Virus record (IMG/VR): IMGVR_UViG_3300035145_002419
Location: 1-64,000 of that record
Strand: one strand, 5' to 3'
DNA: 64,000 bases
Source: a virus
Shown one piece after another: positions 33,129 to 43,556 of this stretch. Positions within the stretch are counted from its first letter, which is position 1. The number at the start of each line of letters is the position of its first letter. The translations under genes were made by a program, and so were the position numbers. The notes under the pieces are model-generated. The model was not told the origin of the DNA, made no database searches, and saw only the letters and a program-made list of their open reading frames with translations.

Positions 33129-34697
33129 ATGGCTGCAATTATAACTGATCAACTTCGTATATTGAATGCAAATAATTTTGTAGTAGGTGTTGCTTCTACA
33201 AGTAATTCATATTATTCGTTTGTTGGTCTGCCAAACCCGAAAGATTATAATACAGGTTGGAATGTAGATCCACCATCTCCTACTGATAATTTCAGTGAAG
33301 AGAACGATTATTGGGATACAATGATCGCTTTGAAAAAAATAACAAAAAATGATGTAAGGCAAGTTGTTAGAAAATCAACTTGGACTTCAGGTATTACTTA
33401 CGACATGTATCGTGACAATATTAGCGTAAATGATCCAGCATTACCATCTAATTCTGTTGATCTATATTCTGCTAATTACTATGTTTTGAATAGTGATTTC
33501 AGAGTTTACATTTGTTTGAATAATGGAACCACTCCAGAAAATCCCTCTGGAAGACCTTCTTTGGACGAACCAACCTTTACTGATCTAGAACCAAGGGAAG
33601 CGGGAACCAGTGGTGATGGTTATATTTGGAAATATCTGTATACTATTAAACCAAGTGAACTTGTTAAATTTGATACTACTAATTATATCCCTGTCCCCCA
33701 AAAATGGGAAACAAATAGTGAAGATGCACCAGTAAGAAATAATGCAGCAACTAGTGGTCAAATTAAAGTTGTAACAATTAAAAATAGGGGAGTTGGTTTA
33801 GGAACTGCTAATAGAACTTATACGAGAGTTCCTATTAAAGGCGATGGATCAGGTGCTGAAGCAACAGTCATTATTAATAATGATTCAAAAGTTGATAGTG
33901 TAACAATTTCTAGAGGTGGTTCTGGTTATACTTTTGGAACTCTTGACTTACAATCTGGAGGTGTTCCAACTGGAACCACTCCTCCAACTTTTGATATTAT
34001 CATTCCACCTCAGGGTGGGCATGGTGCAGATATCTATAGGGAATTAGGTGCATATAATGTTTTATTATATTCCAGAATAGAAAATGATTCCCAAAATCCA
34101 GATTTTATAACTGGAAATGAAATAGCAAGAGTCGGTATTGTTCAGAGTCCTGTTAATTATGATGCAAGTGGAATTTTAGAACTTGACAAAGCAAGTGCTG
34201 TTTATGCACTCAAACTTGTGGGAACTGGATACAGTTCGGTTGTGTTTAATCCAGATGGACAGATCACACAAACGATTGGTGTTGGATCAACTGCTTTTGG
34301 TAGGGTCGTTTCTTATGATCAAAATACAGGAGTATTGAAGTATTGGCAAGATAAATTCCACGTTGGATTTAATACTGATGGGTCAAGAAATGCATCTCCA
34401 GAGTATGGATTTGAAATGCATAGATTCACTTCAGACATTGGTAGTGGTGGTTCATTAACAATTGTTGGTGGATCAAGTAACTTAGGTATTCAAAGCACTT
34501 TTGGTAGTGTTAGTAACCCAGGTATAAGTACAGTAATAAATAGTAGGACATACTATTTGGGTCAACAGTTTATTAAAGGTGTGTCCCAACCAGAAGTCAA
34601 AAAGTATTCTGGAAATATAGTTTACGTTGATAATAGACCATCGATTACACGGTCATCTAATCAAAAAGAAGATATCAAAGTTATTTTGCAATTCTAA
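33129..34697 (+). CDS. 8: Baseplate wedge protein gp8, 522 aa
   Basis: gp8 forms a dimer bridging baseplate wedge arms. T4 gp8 features are recognisable: DNFSEENDYWDTMIALKKITKNDVRQVVRK early on, GDGYIWKYLYTIKP (T4 GDGYVWEYLFEIPP), and the end YVDNRPSITRSSNQKEDIKVILQF (T4 YMENRPPIIMAMDQTEEINILFTF). It is nearly 190 residues longer than T4 gp8 (334). The extra part around residues 215-300 carries a GGSGY repeat like those in the giant gp7-like protein and gp14. Confidence 0.85.
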   Translation: MAAIITDQLRILNANNFVVGVASTSNSYYSFVGLPNPKDYNTGWNVDPPSPTDNFSEENDYWDTMIALKKITKNDVRQVVRKSTWTSGITYDMYRDNISVNDPALPSNSVDLYSANYYVLNSDFRVYICLNNGTTPENPSGRPSLDEPTFTDLEPREAGTSGDGYIWKYLYTIKPSELVKFDTTNYIPVPQKWETNSEDAPVRNNAATSGQIKVVTIKNRGVGLGTANRTYTRVPIKGDGSGAEATVIINNDSKVDSVTISRGGSGYTFGTLDLQSGGVPTGTTPPTFDIIIPPQGGHGADIYRELGAYNVLLYSRIENDSQNPDFITGNEIARVGIVQSPVNYDASGILELDKASAVYALKLVGTGYSSVVFNPDGQITQTIGVGSTAFGRVVSYDQNTGVLKYWQDKFHVGFNTDGSRNASPEYGFEMHRFTSDIGSGGSLTIVGGSSNLGIQSTFGSVSNPGISTVINSRTYYLGQQFIKGVSQPEVKKYSGNIVYVDNRPSITRSSNQKEDIKVILQF

Positions 34698-34703
34698 AGA
34701 ATT

Positions 34704-37700
34704 ATGTCCCAAGAAACAAATCTCAACGTATCTCCATACTTTGATGACTATCATGAGCCTACAATTGGTGGTAAAGATAATGAATATTATAAAGTTCTTT
34801 TCAAGCCAGGATATCCTGTTCAAGCTAGAGAATTAACTACCTTACAGTCAATTCTTCAAAATCAAGTTGAACAGGTTGGAAATCACTTCTTCAAAGAAGG
34901 TGCGAAAGTAATTCCAGGATCACTGTCATATATTAATCCGTTTTATTATGTTCAAGTAGAAGAAAACTTTTTAGGGATACCCGTATCTCTTTATATCAAT
35001 GAATTGATCGGTAAAAAAGTTCGTGGAGAAAATTCTGGAGTAGTAGGTGTTGTTAAAAAAATATTATTAGAAACAGAATCTGACAATGGAAATCACACAA
35101 TTTATATTGATTTAATAGATTCAAATGTCAATTTAGCGAATTCATTATTTGATGATGGTGAAAATTTAGTATGTGAAGAAGCAATTCCTTTTGGTTCAAC
35201 TTTTATAGCAGCAAATGAAGGATTTGCAAGATGTATTGAAAGTGGTGCGTCTGGAGAAGGAAGTGCTTTTGGATTGGGAGAAGGTGTATATTTTCTTAGG
35301 GGATATTTTGTAGACGTAAATGAAGAAACTTTAATTTTAGATCAATATTCAAATAAACCAAGTTACAGAGTTGGTCTTGATGTAATTGAAGAAATCATAA
35401 CATCCGACATTGATCCAAATTTAAATGACAATGCAAACGGATTTAATAATTATGCTGCACCTGGGGCAGATAGATTAAAAATTACTGCTAGGTTAGCAAA
35501 AAAAGATTTAAATTCTTTTGATACATCGGGTTTTGTTGAATTAGCAAGAGTTGAAAACGGCGTATTAGTAAAAATAAATGAATCTACGGATTATAACATT
35601 CTTTCAGATGAACTTGCCAGGAGAACTTTTGATGAGTCCGGTAATTATTATGTTAAGGCATTTGATGTATATGCAAGAGAAAGTTTAGATAATGGTGAAG
35701 GTAATGATGGAATTTACTCAGAAAATCAATTAACTTCAAGTGGAAATACACCATCAGATGATTTGATGGTATACAAAGTTTCTCCAGGAAAAGCATATGT
35801 AAGAGGATATGAGATTGAAACCATCGCACCGTCCTTTATAGATGCACCAAAATCAAGAAGCACCAAAACGTTAAAAAATCAATCTATTGGATTTAATTTT
35901 GGATCAACATTAAATCTTAATAATGTTAGTGGTTCTCCTTCAATAGGAATCAATACTTCATCTGTAATCAGTCTTAGAAATGATAGGATTGGTATTGTTT
36001 CTACTTCACCACCAGGAAAAGAGATTGGAGTTGCTAGAGTATATGATTTCGCATTAGAAGCGGGTTCATATGAACTTGAGAATCAAGCATTAAATCGTTG
36101 GGATATTTCTTTATTTGATTTACAAACATATGCTGATCTAACAATCAACGAACCAATTACTCTTTCAGTACCTTCCAGGGTAAAGGGAAGTTCTAGTGGT
36201 GCTGTTGCTTTTGTTAAACATCCAGTATCTGCTGGTCTTGGTATAACTGTATATCAAATTAGTGGAACTTTTATCAATGGTGAAAGATTAATTTTTGATG
36301 GAACAAACGAAACAAGAATTGGAACCGCATATACCGCACATAGTCTATCTGATGTAAAATCTTTATTCAGTGTAGTTGGAACAGCAAATACATTTGCTGG
36401 AGATATTATTCAAAAAGAAGTTGCAGAACTTGGTGCAGTATCTATAACCGGTTCTTCTGCAGGAGTTTCTACTATCACTAGTGCCACACTTTCTTTCCCC
36501 GGAATTGTTACCACAGGAAATCTTTTACAATATAGTAGACCAAACTTTACTTCAAAATCTTTTGCTAAGGTTAATGAAGTATTTACTAATTCTGTTGTAA
36601 TATCCCCAGTAACTACTGTCACTGGAATATGTGATGGAACTCTTCCTGGTTCGGATATAGATGTAAGCGATTTAAAAATAGTATCGTCGAGATTTCAAAG
36701 TAATTCTAAAACTATTTTAGATTCTGCACTTTTCCAACCATTACCAAAGAGAAATGTAGAATCTGTAGATTTAACTGGAGCAAGTTTAATTATTAGAAAG
36801 CAATATGATGTAACCATTACTGATAACTCTACAAATACAATTTCATCTGGTAAAGATGAAGTTTTCCTTGAGTTTGATGAGGAAAGATATATCCTTACAA
36901 GATCTGATGGTAGTACTGAAGAACTTTCTCAAGATAAATTTTCATTAAATTCTGGCGGCAATGAACTTACAATCAATGGTTTGGGTTCAAATACAACTGG
37001 ACGTTTGATTGCAACTTTAAGGAAATCAAATGTAACTGAGAAAGTAAAAAGAAAAGAAAGAATTAATTCTTTAATTGTCAATAAATCTAAGTATGATTAT
37101 TCTGGAACAGGAACAACTACTATTAATGATGGACTAGAATATGGAAATTATCCTTTTGGAACTAGAGTTCAAGATGAAAGAATTTGTTTAAATGTTCCTG
37201 ATGTTCAAACAGTTTATGGTATTTTTGAGTCTGAGGATACTTCTGATCCATCTTTAACTTCATTGACCTTAGCGTCAATGGATGGTCCCACTGCAAAAAC
37301 AGATGATTTAGTTATTGGTGAAGTTTTTGTTGGTAAAAATTCTGGCGCAAAGTGCATATATGCAGAAAATATTGATAGTGCAAATATTACACTAATAAAA
37401 TTAAACTCTTTTGAATTAGAAAGAGGAGAACTTGTATCTTTTAAGGAATCTGGTGTAAATGCAATTGTATCAGCAATAACTGCTGGAAGCAAAGATATAT
37501 CAAAAGATTTTGTTCTGAACAGTGGTTCTAATCTCTCATACTATGATTATGGTAGTATTAGAAGATTGGAAGATAGAAAAGAACCTAAGGGTAAAATTAA
37601 AATTATTTACTCAAATGGGTACTACGATTCTTCGGATACTGGAGATTTTACTACTGCCAATTCATATGATGCCTTTGATTACACTAGAGAAATAATCACA

Positions 37701-40700
37701 ACACAGGGTCATAGAGCAACAGATATTATTGATGTTAGACCTAGAGTATCTGATTATGTGGTAGCAGAAGGATCAAGATCACCATTTGAATTTGATGGAA
37801 GATCCTTCATGGGCGGAAGACATAGTTCTCCCTTCGTTTTGGCATCAGATGAATCTGAAACTGTATCTTTTAGTTACTATCTTCCTAGAATTGATAGAGT
37901 TTATCTTACGAAGGATGGCGTTCTTCAAGTAAAATATGGTGCTCCTTCTGAGACTCCACGAATGCCCGAAGAAGTGGCTGGTGCTTTAAATATTGCAAAT
38001 ATTTCAGTTCCTGCATATGTTTACAATACTTCTCAAGTAAAAATTAGTTTTGTTGAGCATAGAAGATATCAAATGCTTGATATTTCTAAACTTGAAAGAA
38101 GGATCAAAAATCTTGAATATTACACTTCACTTTCTGCCATTGAAAACAGCACGTCTTCAATGACAATTTTAGATAGTGTTGGACAAAATAGATTTAAATC
38201 TGGATTCTTTATTGACAATTTTACTTCCGTAGGGTTACAAGATAACACTATAGGTATTAAAAATAGTTTTGATTTAAAGGCAGGTCAATTGAGACCATCT
38301 CATTATACTACTCCAATTTCTCTTGAATTGGGTTCATCTTCTATGTTAGGATTGACAGGAAGTTCTAATCAAACTCAGGATAAGAAATTCCTAGAAGATA
38401 TAGTTGGAACTGGTGTTAAGAAGACTGGCGATGTTGTTACTCTTGATTATGAAGATGTATCTTTCCTAGAACAACCATATGCGACCAGAGTAGAAAATGT
38501 TACTCCATTCTTAGTTCAGAATTGGAATGGAAAAATTAAGCTTCAACCAGATGTTGATGTATGGATTCAGGTCAATAAAATGGCCATTAAAGATTATCAA
38601 ATGGAGGGATCTTTCCGTGGTGTTGCAGAAGCAATGCGTGCAAACATAACAGAAAGTGCAGATGGTAGTAGATCAGGTGTAAGTCCAACTATCTGGCAAT
38701 CATGGGAAACTACTAATATTACCCAAGACCTTAGTATGGAACTTGGTGTTGCATTGGATAGTAGTTCTGAATCATCCGACCCAACTGTAGTTGAAGGAAC
38801 ACCTGAAAGGGTATTGGGTGAATTTGTATCAGGACGAGGGATTCCATTCCAAGATTTCGCGGTTCAGGAATCATCATCAACAATAACTACTAAAAATGAA
38901 GTTACAGTTGACGGTAGTGTAACTTTAAATACTACCTTAGAACAACGAAGAAGAGGTGAGATAAGACACATAACAGAGAATATTGACACACAAACTCTGG
39001 GTGATCGGATCATAAGTAGAGATTTGATTCACTTCATGCGTCCTAGAAACATTGAGTTTTCTTCATCTAAGATGAAACCAAATACCCAAGTTTATGCTTT
39101 CTTTGATGATATTGATGTCAATAAATATTGTACTCCGAAGTTAATTGAAATTAGCATGACTTCTGGAACATTCCAAGTTGGTGAAACTGTTGAAGCGGAA
39201 GATGATACTTTTGCTGCTAGAGTTGCTAATTCAAATCACAAATATGGACCATATAACAATCCTGATGTAGTATATGTAAATAGTCCTTATGATAGAATTA
39301 GTGTAATTCCAGCTACATATTCTTCTACAAGTACAATTTTAAATATTGATACTTTTAGTCTTCAAGATGAAAACACGCCTAATTTTGAAGGTCACGTAAA
39401 AGTTGGTATGAAAATTCGTGGATCAAGTAGTGGTGCCCAAGCTACTGTAACAAATGTAAGACTTGTAACTGATTATCAAGGTGTTCTTATCGGATGTTTT
39501 GAAGTTCCTGATAGTAGTATATCAGGAAATCCCTCATGGGAAACTGGTAAATCTATATTCAGACTTACTAATAGTTCTATTAATTCTAAGCTTTCTGGAG
39601 TCATCACTACTTCGGCAGAACAAATTTTCTATTCTCAAGGTGATATTGATAATACACAAGAGGCAACTCTTTCTTTAAGAAATGCAAGTGTAAGGTTTGA
39701 AGAAAGAAAGGACGAGGTTAGAAGCTTTAATTTGAGCGATACTGCTACTGCTACTGCTACTGATACTAGCACAACTGAAACAACGGTAGTAAGTAGAATT
39801 AGGGACAACAATAGAATTCTTGATGAGGGTTTTGTTGATCCACTTGCACAATCATTTATAGTGCGAGCTGTTGATTCTAGTATATTTGCAACTAAAGTTG
39901 ATTTATTCTTTAGAACTAAAGATTCAACACTTCCAGTTCAATTTTATATCTCAGAAGTGAATTTTGGAACACCGACTACAACAATAGTTCCATTTTCAAA
40001 TATCTTCGTTTATCCTGATGATGTAAATATTTCTGAAGATGCTTCAGTCGCAACAACTATTACATTTGAATCACCTGTATATCTTGAGTCTGGTAAACAA
40101 TACGCATTAGTCTTACTTTCTGATTCTACAGAATATACAGTATGGATTTCAAGACTTGGAGAATTTGATGTTAAAACCGTTACCAATGAAAGCACTCAAG
40201 TTTTAGTATCACAACAACCAACACTCGGATCACTATTTAAATCACAAAACGCTTCTACTTGGACTCCAAGTCAATATGAAGATCTTAAGTTCAATCTTTA
40301 TAGAGCAAAATTTGTTTCTTCAGGATCTGCAAGTTTCTTTAATGCACCTCTTCCAGAAAAACTAAAACTTCTTAAGAGTGATCCACTTGATATTAATTCA
40401 AGAACTGTTAAAATCGGTATTGGAACCATACTTCAAGACCCAGATCTAACAAATGGTAATGTAATTACTCAGCTTAGTTCCGGCGCTACTGGAAATTTAG
40501 TTGGGAGTGCGGGAACTTGTACCGGTGACTTAAAAATTATCAATGCTGGAATAGGATATACCCCATCTTTAGGCAATTTTACATTTAATAATGTAAATCT
40601 GAGTAATATAGAGGGAGAGGGTAGAAACGCTACTGCAAACATTACTGTAAGCAATGGTGTTGCTATTGCTGCTACAGTTTCAAATGGTGGAACTGGATAT

Positions 40701-42296
40701 TCTGTGGGTGACTTATTAACATCTTCATCTGTAGGAATTGCATCACTTGGAAGAAATTTACGGTTGAGTGTATCACAACTTTCTGGTATAAATGAACTTA
40801 CACTTAATCAAGTTCAAGGTGACTTTGTTGTTGGTTCGGGAAATACACTTACTTATGTTAATGGTTCTGGAATTTCAACCACCATGAATAGTGCTTATTC
40901 TGGAAATGTAACAGTTACGCAACCAGTTCAAGTTGTAAATGATGGTTTACATATCAACGTATTCCAAAGAAATCATGGAATGCATTCGGATGTAAACAAA
41001 GTTATAATTTCTGGAGCAAAATCAAGCATAAAACCATCCTTGTTAACGGATGATTATGATTCATCTTCTACTTCAGATATCTTGATATCTAATGGAACTG
41101 AATTTGAAAATTTTGAAGGCGTAAGTGTTGGAAGCACTAATCCAGGTTATGCTATGATTTCTAATGAAATTATTAAGTATACGGGCGTTTCTGGAAATAC
41201 TCTTACAGGAATAACTAGAGAAATTTCCGGAACTAAGGCATTCTCGTATTCAGTTGATGATGAAATTTACAAATATGAACTTAATGGTGTTTCTTTGATT
41301 AGAATCAACAAGACACATTCTTTAAGCGATTCCGAAGTTTCTGATTCTATTGGATTGGATCATTACAATATAAAAATTGATACTTCTTCAACTACACCAA
41401 ATACTACCGACCGTTCAACAGGAACGGGTATGCCTAAATTATTCTTTGCTGCAGATAATAAATTTGGTGGAAATAAGGTTAAATCAACCTATAACGTTCC
41501 CTTTGATGCAGTTACACCAAATATAGGTGTAGTAACACCGAAATTGACTGGAATCAATGCATCACTTAGAACTGTAAGTGGTAGAAGTATAGATGGTAAT
41601 GAGACACCTTATGAAGATCAAGGATTTGAGCAAATATCTTTAGTTACTACAAACTACTTTGATTCATCAAGAGTGGTTGCTTCTGAAGTAAATGAAAATG
41701 AAAGACTTACTGCACTTCCTGCCAATAAGTCATTCAGTATGGATATCAACATGATATCAGAAAACGATAGATTATCACCTTGTATTGATCTTGCTAAGAC
41801 AAGTATGACTCTCACATCCAATAGAATAAATCAACCTGTAATTGACTATACTGCAGATGATAGAGTCAAATCTTATAAAAATGATCCAAATGCATTTATA
41901 TATGTTTCATCTCCGATTGTGATAGAAAATCCTGCCACTGCAATTAAGTTGTTGATTTCGGGTTCTTTACATAATTCTGCTGATATCAGAGCATTCTATT
42001 CGTTACAAAATAATGTTGAAGAAGATCCCATCTTTACACCGTTCCCTGGTTTTGCAAATTTAGATTCTTCAGGACAAAAAATTGATACATCTGCTAGCAC
42101 AGGATCACCTGATAACGTTCCAGTAAAAAATGATTCTTTCTCTATTAGGAAAAATTATAATAGCTTTAGAGATTATAGTTTTACCGATGATAACTTACCT
42201 GAATTTAAAATATTCCGAGTGAAACTTGTATTTACTTCAACTAATCAGGCATTCCCACCAATACTTAAAGATCTGAGAGCAATTGCTTTAGCATAA
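34704..42296 (+). CDS. Large virion structural protein (DUF4815-like N-terminus), 2530 aa
   Basis: The N-terminus (YFDDYHEPTIGGKDNEYYKVLFKPGYPVQARELTTLQSILQNQVEQVGNHFFKEGAKVIPGS) matches the DUF4815 pattern found in marine T4-like phage structural proteins. The rest is beta-rich with modules seen elsewhere in the cluster: GxGY repeats near residues 1945-2000 and an NEIIKYTG...REISGTKA element near 2148-2190. A TATATATDTSTTETT run lies near residue 1685. It takes the genomic place of T4 baseplate and short-fibre genes 9-12, so it is likely baseplate periphery or fibre network; the exact role is unproven. Confidence 0.65.
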   Translation: MSQETNLNVSPYFDDYHEPTIGGKDNEYYKVLFKPGYPVQARELTTLQSILQNQVEQVGNHFFKEGAKVIPGSLSYINPFYYVQVEENFLGIPVSLYINELIGKKVRGENSGVVGVVKKILLETESDNGNHTIYIDLIDSNVNLANSLFDDGENLVCEEAIPFGSTFIAANEGFARCIESGASGEGSAFGLGEGVYFLRGYFVDVNEETLILDQYSNKPSYRVGLDVIEEIITSDIDPNLNDNANGFNNYAAPGADRLKITARLAKKDLNSFDTSGFVELARVENGVLVKINESTDYNILSDELARRTFDESGNYYVKAFDVYARESLDNGEGNDGIYSENQLTSSGNTPSDDLMVYKVSPGKAYVRGYEIETIAPSFIDAPKSRSTKTLKNQSIGFNFGSTLNLNNVSGSPSIGINTSSVISLRNDRIGIVSTSPPGKEIGVARVYDFALEAGSYELENQALNRWDISLFDLQTYADLTINEPITLSVPSRVKGSSSGAVAFVKHPVSAGLGITVYQISGTFINGERLIFDGTNETRIGTAYTAHSLSDVKSLFSVVGTANTFAGDIIQKEVAELGAVSITGSSAGVSTITSATLSFPGIVTTGNLLQYSRPNFTSKSFAKVNEVFTNSVVISPVTTVTGICDGTLPGSDIDVSDLKIVSSRFQSNSKTILDSALFQPLPKRNVESVDLTGASLIIRKQYDVTITDNSTNTISSGKDEVFLEFDEERYILTRSDGSTEELSQDKFSLNSGGNELTINGLGSNTTGRLIATLRKSNVTEKVKRKERINSLIVNKSKYDYSGTGTTTINDGLEYGNYPFGTRVQDERICLNVPDVQTVYGIFESEDTSDPSLTSLTLASMDGPTAKTDDLVIGEVFVGKNSGAKCIYAENIDSANITLIKLNSFELERGELVSFKESGVNAIVSAITAGSKDISKDFVLNSGSNLSYYDYGSIRRLEDRKEPKGKIKIIYSNGYYDSSDTGDFTTANSYDAFDYTREIITTQGHRATDIIDVRPRVSDYVVAEGSRSPFEFDGRSFMGGRHSSPFVLASDESETVSFSYYLPRIDRVYLTKDGVLQVKYGAPSETPRMPEEVAGALNIANISVPAYVYNTSQVKISFVEHRRYQMLDISKLERRIKNLEYYTSLSAIENSTSSMTILDSVGQNRFKSGFFIDNFTSVGLQDNTIGIKNSFDLKAGQLRPSHYTTPISLELGSSSMLGLTGSSNQTQDKKFLEDIVGTGVKKTGDVVTLDYEDVSFLEQPYATRVENVTPFLVQNWNGKIKLQPDVDVWIQVNKMAIKDYQMEGSFRGVAEAMRANITESADGSRSGVSPTIWQSWETTNITQDLSMELGVALDSSSESSDPTVVEGTPERVLGEFVSGRGIPFQDFAVQESSSTITTKNEVTVDGSVTLNTTLEQRRRGEIRHITENIDTQTLGDRIISRDLIHFMRPRNIEFSSSKMKPNTQVYAFFDDIDVNKYCTPKLIEISMTSGTFQVGETVEAEDDTFAARVANSNHKYGPYNNPDVVYVNSPYDRISVIPATYSSTSTILNIDTFSLQDENTPNFEGHVKVGMKIRGSSSGAQATVTNVRLVTDYQGVLIGCFEVPDSSISGNPSWETGKSIFRLTNSSINSKLSGVITTSAEQIFYSQGDIDNTQEATLSLRNASVRFEERKDEVRSFNLSDTATATATDTSTTETTVVSRIRDNNRILDEGFVDPLAQSFIVRAVDSSIFATKVDLFFRTKDSTLPVQFYISEVNFGTPTTTIVPFSNIFVYPDDVNISEDASVATTITFESPVYLESGKQYALVLLSDSTEYTVWISRLGEFDVKTVTNESTQVLVSQQPTLGSLFKSQNASTWTPSQYEDLKFNLYRAKFVSSGSASFFNAPLPEKLKLLKSDPLDINSRTVKIGIGTILQDPDLTNGNVITQLSSGATGNLVGSAGTCTGDLKIINAGIGYTPSLGNFTFNNVNLSNIEGEGRNATANITVSNGVAIAATVSNGGTGYSVGDLLTSSSVGIASLGRNLRLSVSQLSGINELTLNQVQGDFVVGSGNTLTYVNGSGISTTMNSAYSGNVTVTQPVQVVNDGLHINVFQRNHGMHSDVNKVIISGAKSSIKPSLLTDDYDSSSTSDILISNGTEFENFEGVSVGSTNPGYAMISNEIIKYTGVSGNTLTGITREISGTKAFSYSVDDEIYKYELNGVSLIRINKTHSLSDSEVSDSIGLDHYNIKIDTSSTTPNTTDRSTGTGMPKLFFAADNKFGGNKVKSTYNVPFDAVTPNIGVVTPKLTGINASLRTVSGRSIDGNETPYEDQGFEQISLVTTNYFDSSRVVASEVNENERLTALPANKSFSMDINMISENDRLSPCIDLAKTSMTLTSNRINQPVIDYTADDRVKSYKNDPNAFIYVSSPIVIENPATAIKLLISGSLHNSADIRAFYSLQNNVEEDPIFTPFPGFANLDSSGQKIDTSASTGSPDNVPVKNDSFSIRKNYNSFRDYSFTDDNLPEFKIFRVKLVFTSTNQAFPPILKDLRAIALA

Positions 42297-42297
42297 T

Positions 42298-42522
42298 ATG
42301 AATTTAATTCCAGTAGAAGGCGAAAAGGATCTCTTTAGAGATCCTAGAACAAATGCTATTATTAATACAAATCAATCTGATTATTTGACTTATATTAATA
42401 GTAGAAAAATAAGACAAAATGAAAAAAATAAAATTGACATTTTAGAAAAAGATGTCAATTCTATCAAAAACGATTTGAACGAAATTAAATCACTTCTTAG
42501 GAGTATTGCAAATGAACCCTGA
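42298..42522 (+). CDS. Small coiled-coil protein, 74 aa
   Basis: Begins 1 nt after the 2530-aa gene ends. The N-terminus contains FRDPRTNAIINTN and the C-terminal half is a heptad-like helix (EKNKIDILEKDVNSIKNDLNEIKSLLRSI). The end overlaps the next small gene by 11 nt. Probably a late assembly helper in the neck/tail block; not recognised by name. Confidence 0.6.
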   Translation: MNLIPVEGEKDLFRDPRTNAIINTNQSDYLTYINSRKIRQNEKNKIDILEKDVNSIKNDLNEIKSLLRSIANEP

Positions 42523-42670
42523 TGACATCAAATTAGATAGTTTAACGAAAAATTTTGAATATACAAAACATTCAAGAGAACTTGATGCTCTTACTGACAT
42601 TGAACAAATAAGGCATGTTGCAAAATGTTATGCAAAACTTTATTTGAAGCAACAAGAAGTTTTATCTAAA
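42512..42670 (+). CDS. Small helical protein, 52 aa
   Basis: ATG 42512 overlaps the end of the preceding gene; TAA at 42668-42670. Its single long helix (LTDIEQIRHVAKCYAKLYLKQQEV) is charged. It lies directly before gp13. It resembles small conserved genes ahead of gp13 in cyanophages (memory). Function unknown. Confidence 0.5.
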
Positions 42671-42675
42671 ATAGC

Positions 42676-42683
42676 ATAAATAT
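42676..42683 (+). promoter_or_regulatory. T4-type late promoter (CATAAATA) for gp13
   Basis: Octamer 20 nt before the gp13 ATG, followed by AAGG as a likely ribosome site. Confidence 0.55.
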
Positions 42684-42703
42684 CTTTATAAGGTATAAGA
42701 TAA

Positions 42704-43552
42704 ATGGCGCAACCATCTTCTAGACAAGAATTAATTAACTACTGTAAAAGAAAACTGGGTGCGCCAGTTTTGGAAATCAATGTTGCCGATGAGCAAATTG
42801 ATGATCTTGTGGATGATGCACTTCAATTTTTTCAAGAAAGACACTTTGATGGTGTCTCACAAATGTTCTTAAAATATCAAGTTACACAAGAAGATATTGA
42901 TAGAGGTAGAGCAAAACCAGGAACTGATAATACCGCTGGAATAACAACTACAACTGCGACAACATCTATTAATGGTGCCTCCACAACATTTTCATATCTA
43001 GAGAATAGCAATTTTTTGCAGGTTCCGCCGTCTGTTATTGGTGTAACTAAGATATTTCATTTTGATGGTACTAACACAATCACAAACAACATGTTTAGTG
43101 TTAAGTATCAAATGTTTCTTAATGATGTTTATTATTGGGGATCTACAGAAATTCTTACCTATGCGATGGTGAAAACATATCTTGAAGATATGGATTTTCT
43201 TTTAACAACTCAAAAACAAATCAGGTTCAATCAAAGACAAGATAGATTGTATCTTGATATTGATTGGGGTTCTTTAAGTGTTGGAGATTTTATAATAATT
43301 GATTGCTTTAGAATCTTAGATCCTAATGATTATTCGCGTGTATGGAATGATTCATTCTTAAAAATATACTTAACATCTTTAATTAAAAGGCAGTGGGGAC
43401 AAAACTTAATCAAGTTCCAAGGTGTCAAACTTCCTGGAGGAGTGGAACTTAATGGTAGACAAATATATGATGATGCACAAAAAGAAATTGACGATCTAAT
43501 GGAAAAAATGTCAAATACATATGAACTTCCCCCATTAGATATGATAGGTTGA
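42704..43552 (+). CDS. 13: Head completion / neck protein gp13, 282 aa
   Basis: gp13 forms a ring on the portal that, with gp14, joins head to tail. The N-terminus SRQELINYCKRKLGAPVLEINVADEQIDDLVDDALQFFQERHFDGV is the typical gp13 block, and the C-terminal KIYLTSLIKRQWGQNLIKFQGVKLPGGVELNGRQIYDDAQKEID is also characteristic. Size is close to T4 gp13 (309). It is followed 4 nt later by gp14. Confidence 0.9.
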   Translation: MAQPSSRQELINYCKRKLGAPVLEINVADEQIDDLVDDALQFFQERHFDGVSQMFLKYQVTQEDIDRGRAKPGTDNTAGITTTTATTSINGASTTFSYLENSNFLQVPPSVIGVTKIFHFDGTNTITNNMFSVKYQMFLNDVYYWGSTEILTYAMVKTYLEDMDFLLTTQKQIRFNQRQDRLYLDIDWGSLSVGDFIIIDCFRILDPNDYSRVWNDSFLKIYLTSLIKRQWGQNLIKFQGVKLPGGVELNGRQIYDDAQKEIDDLMEKMSNTYELPPLDMIG

Positions 43553-43556
43553 TATC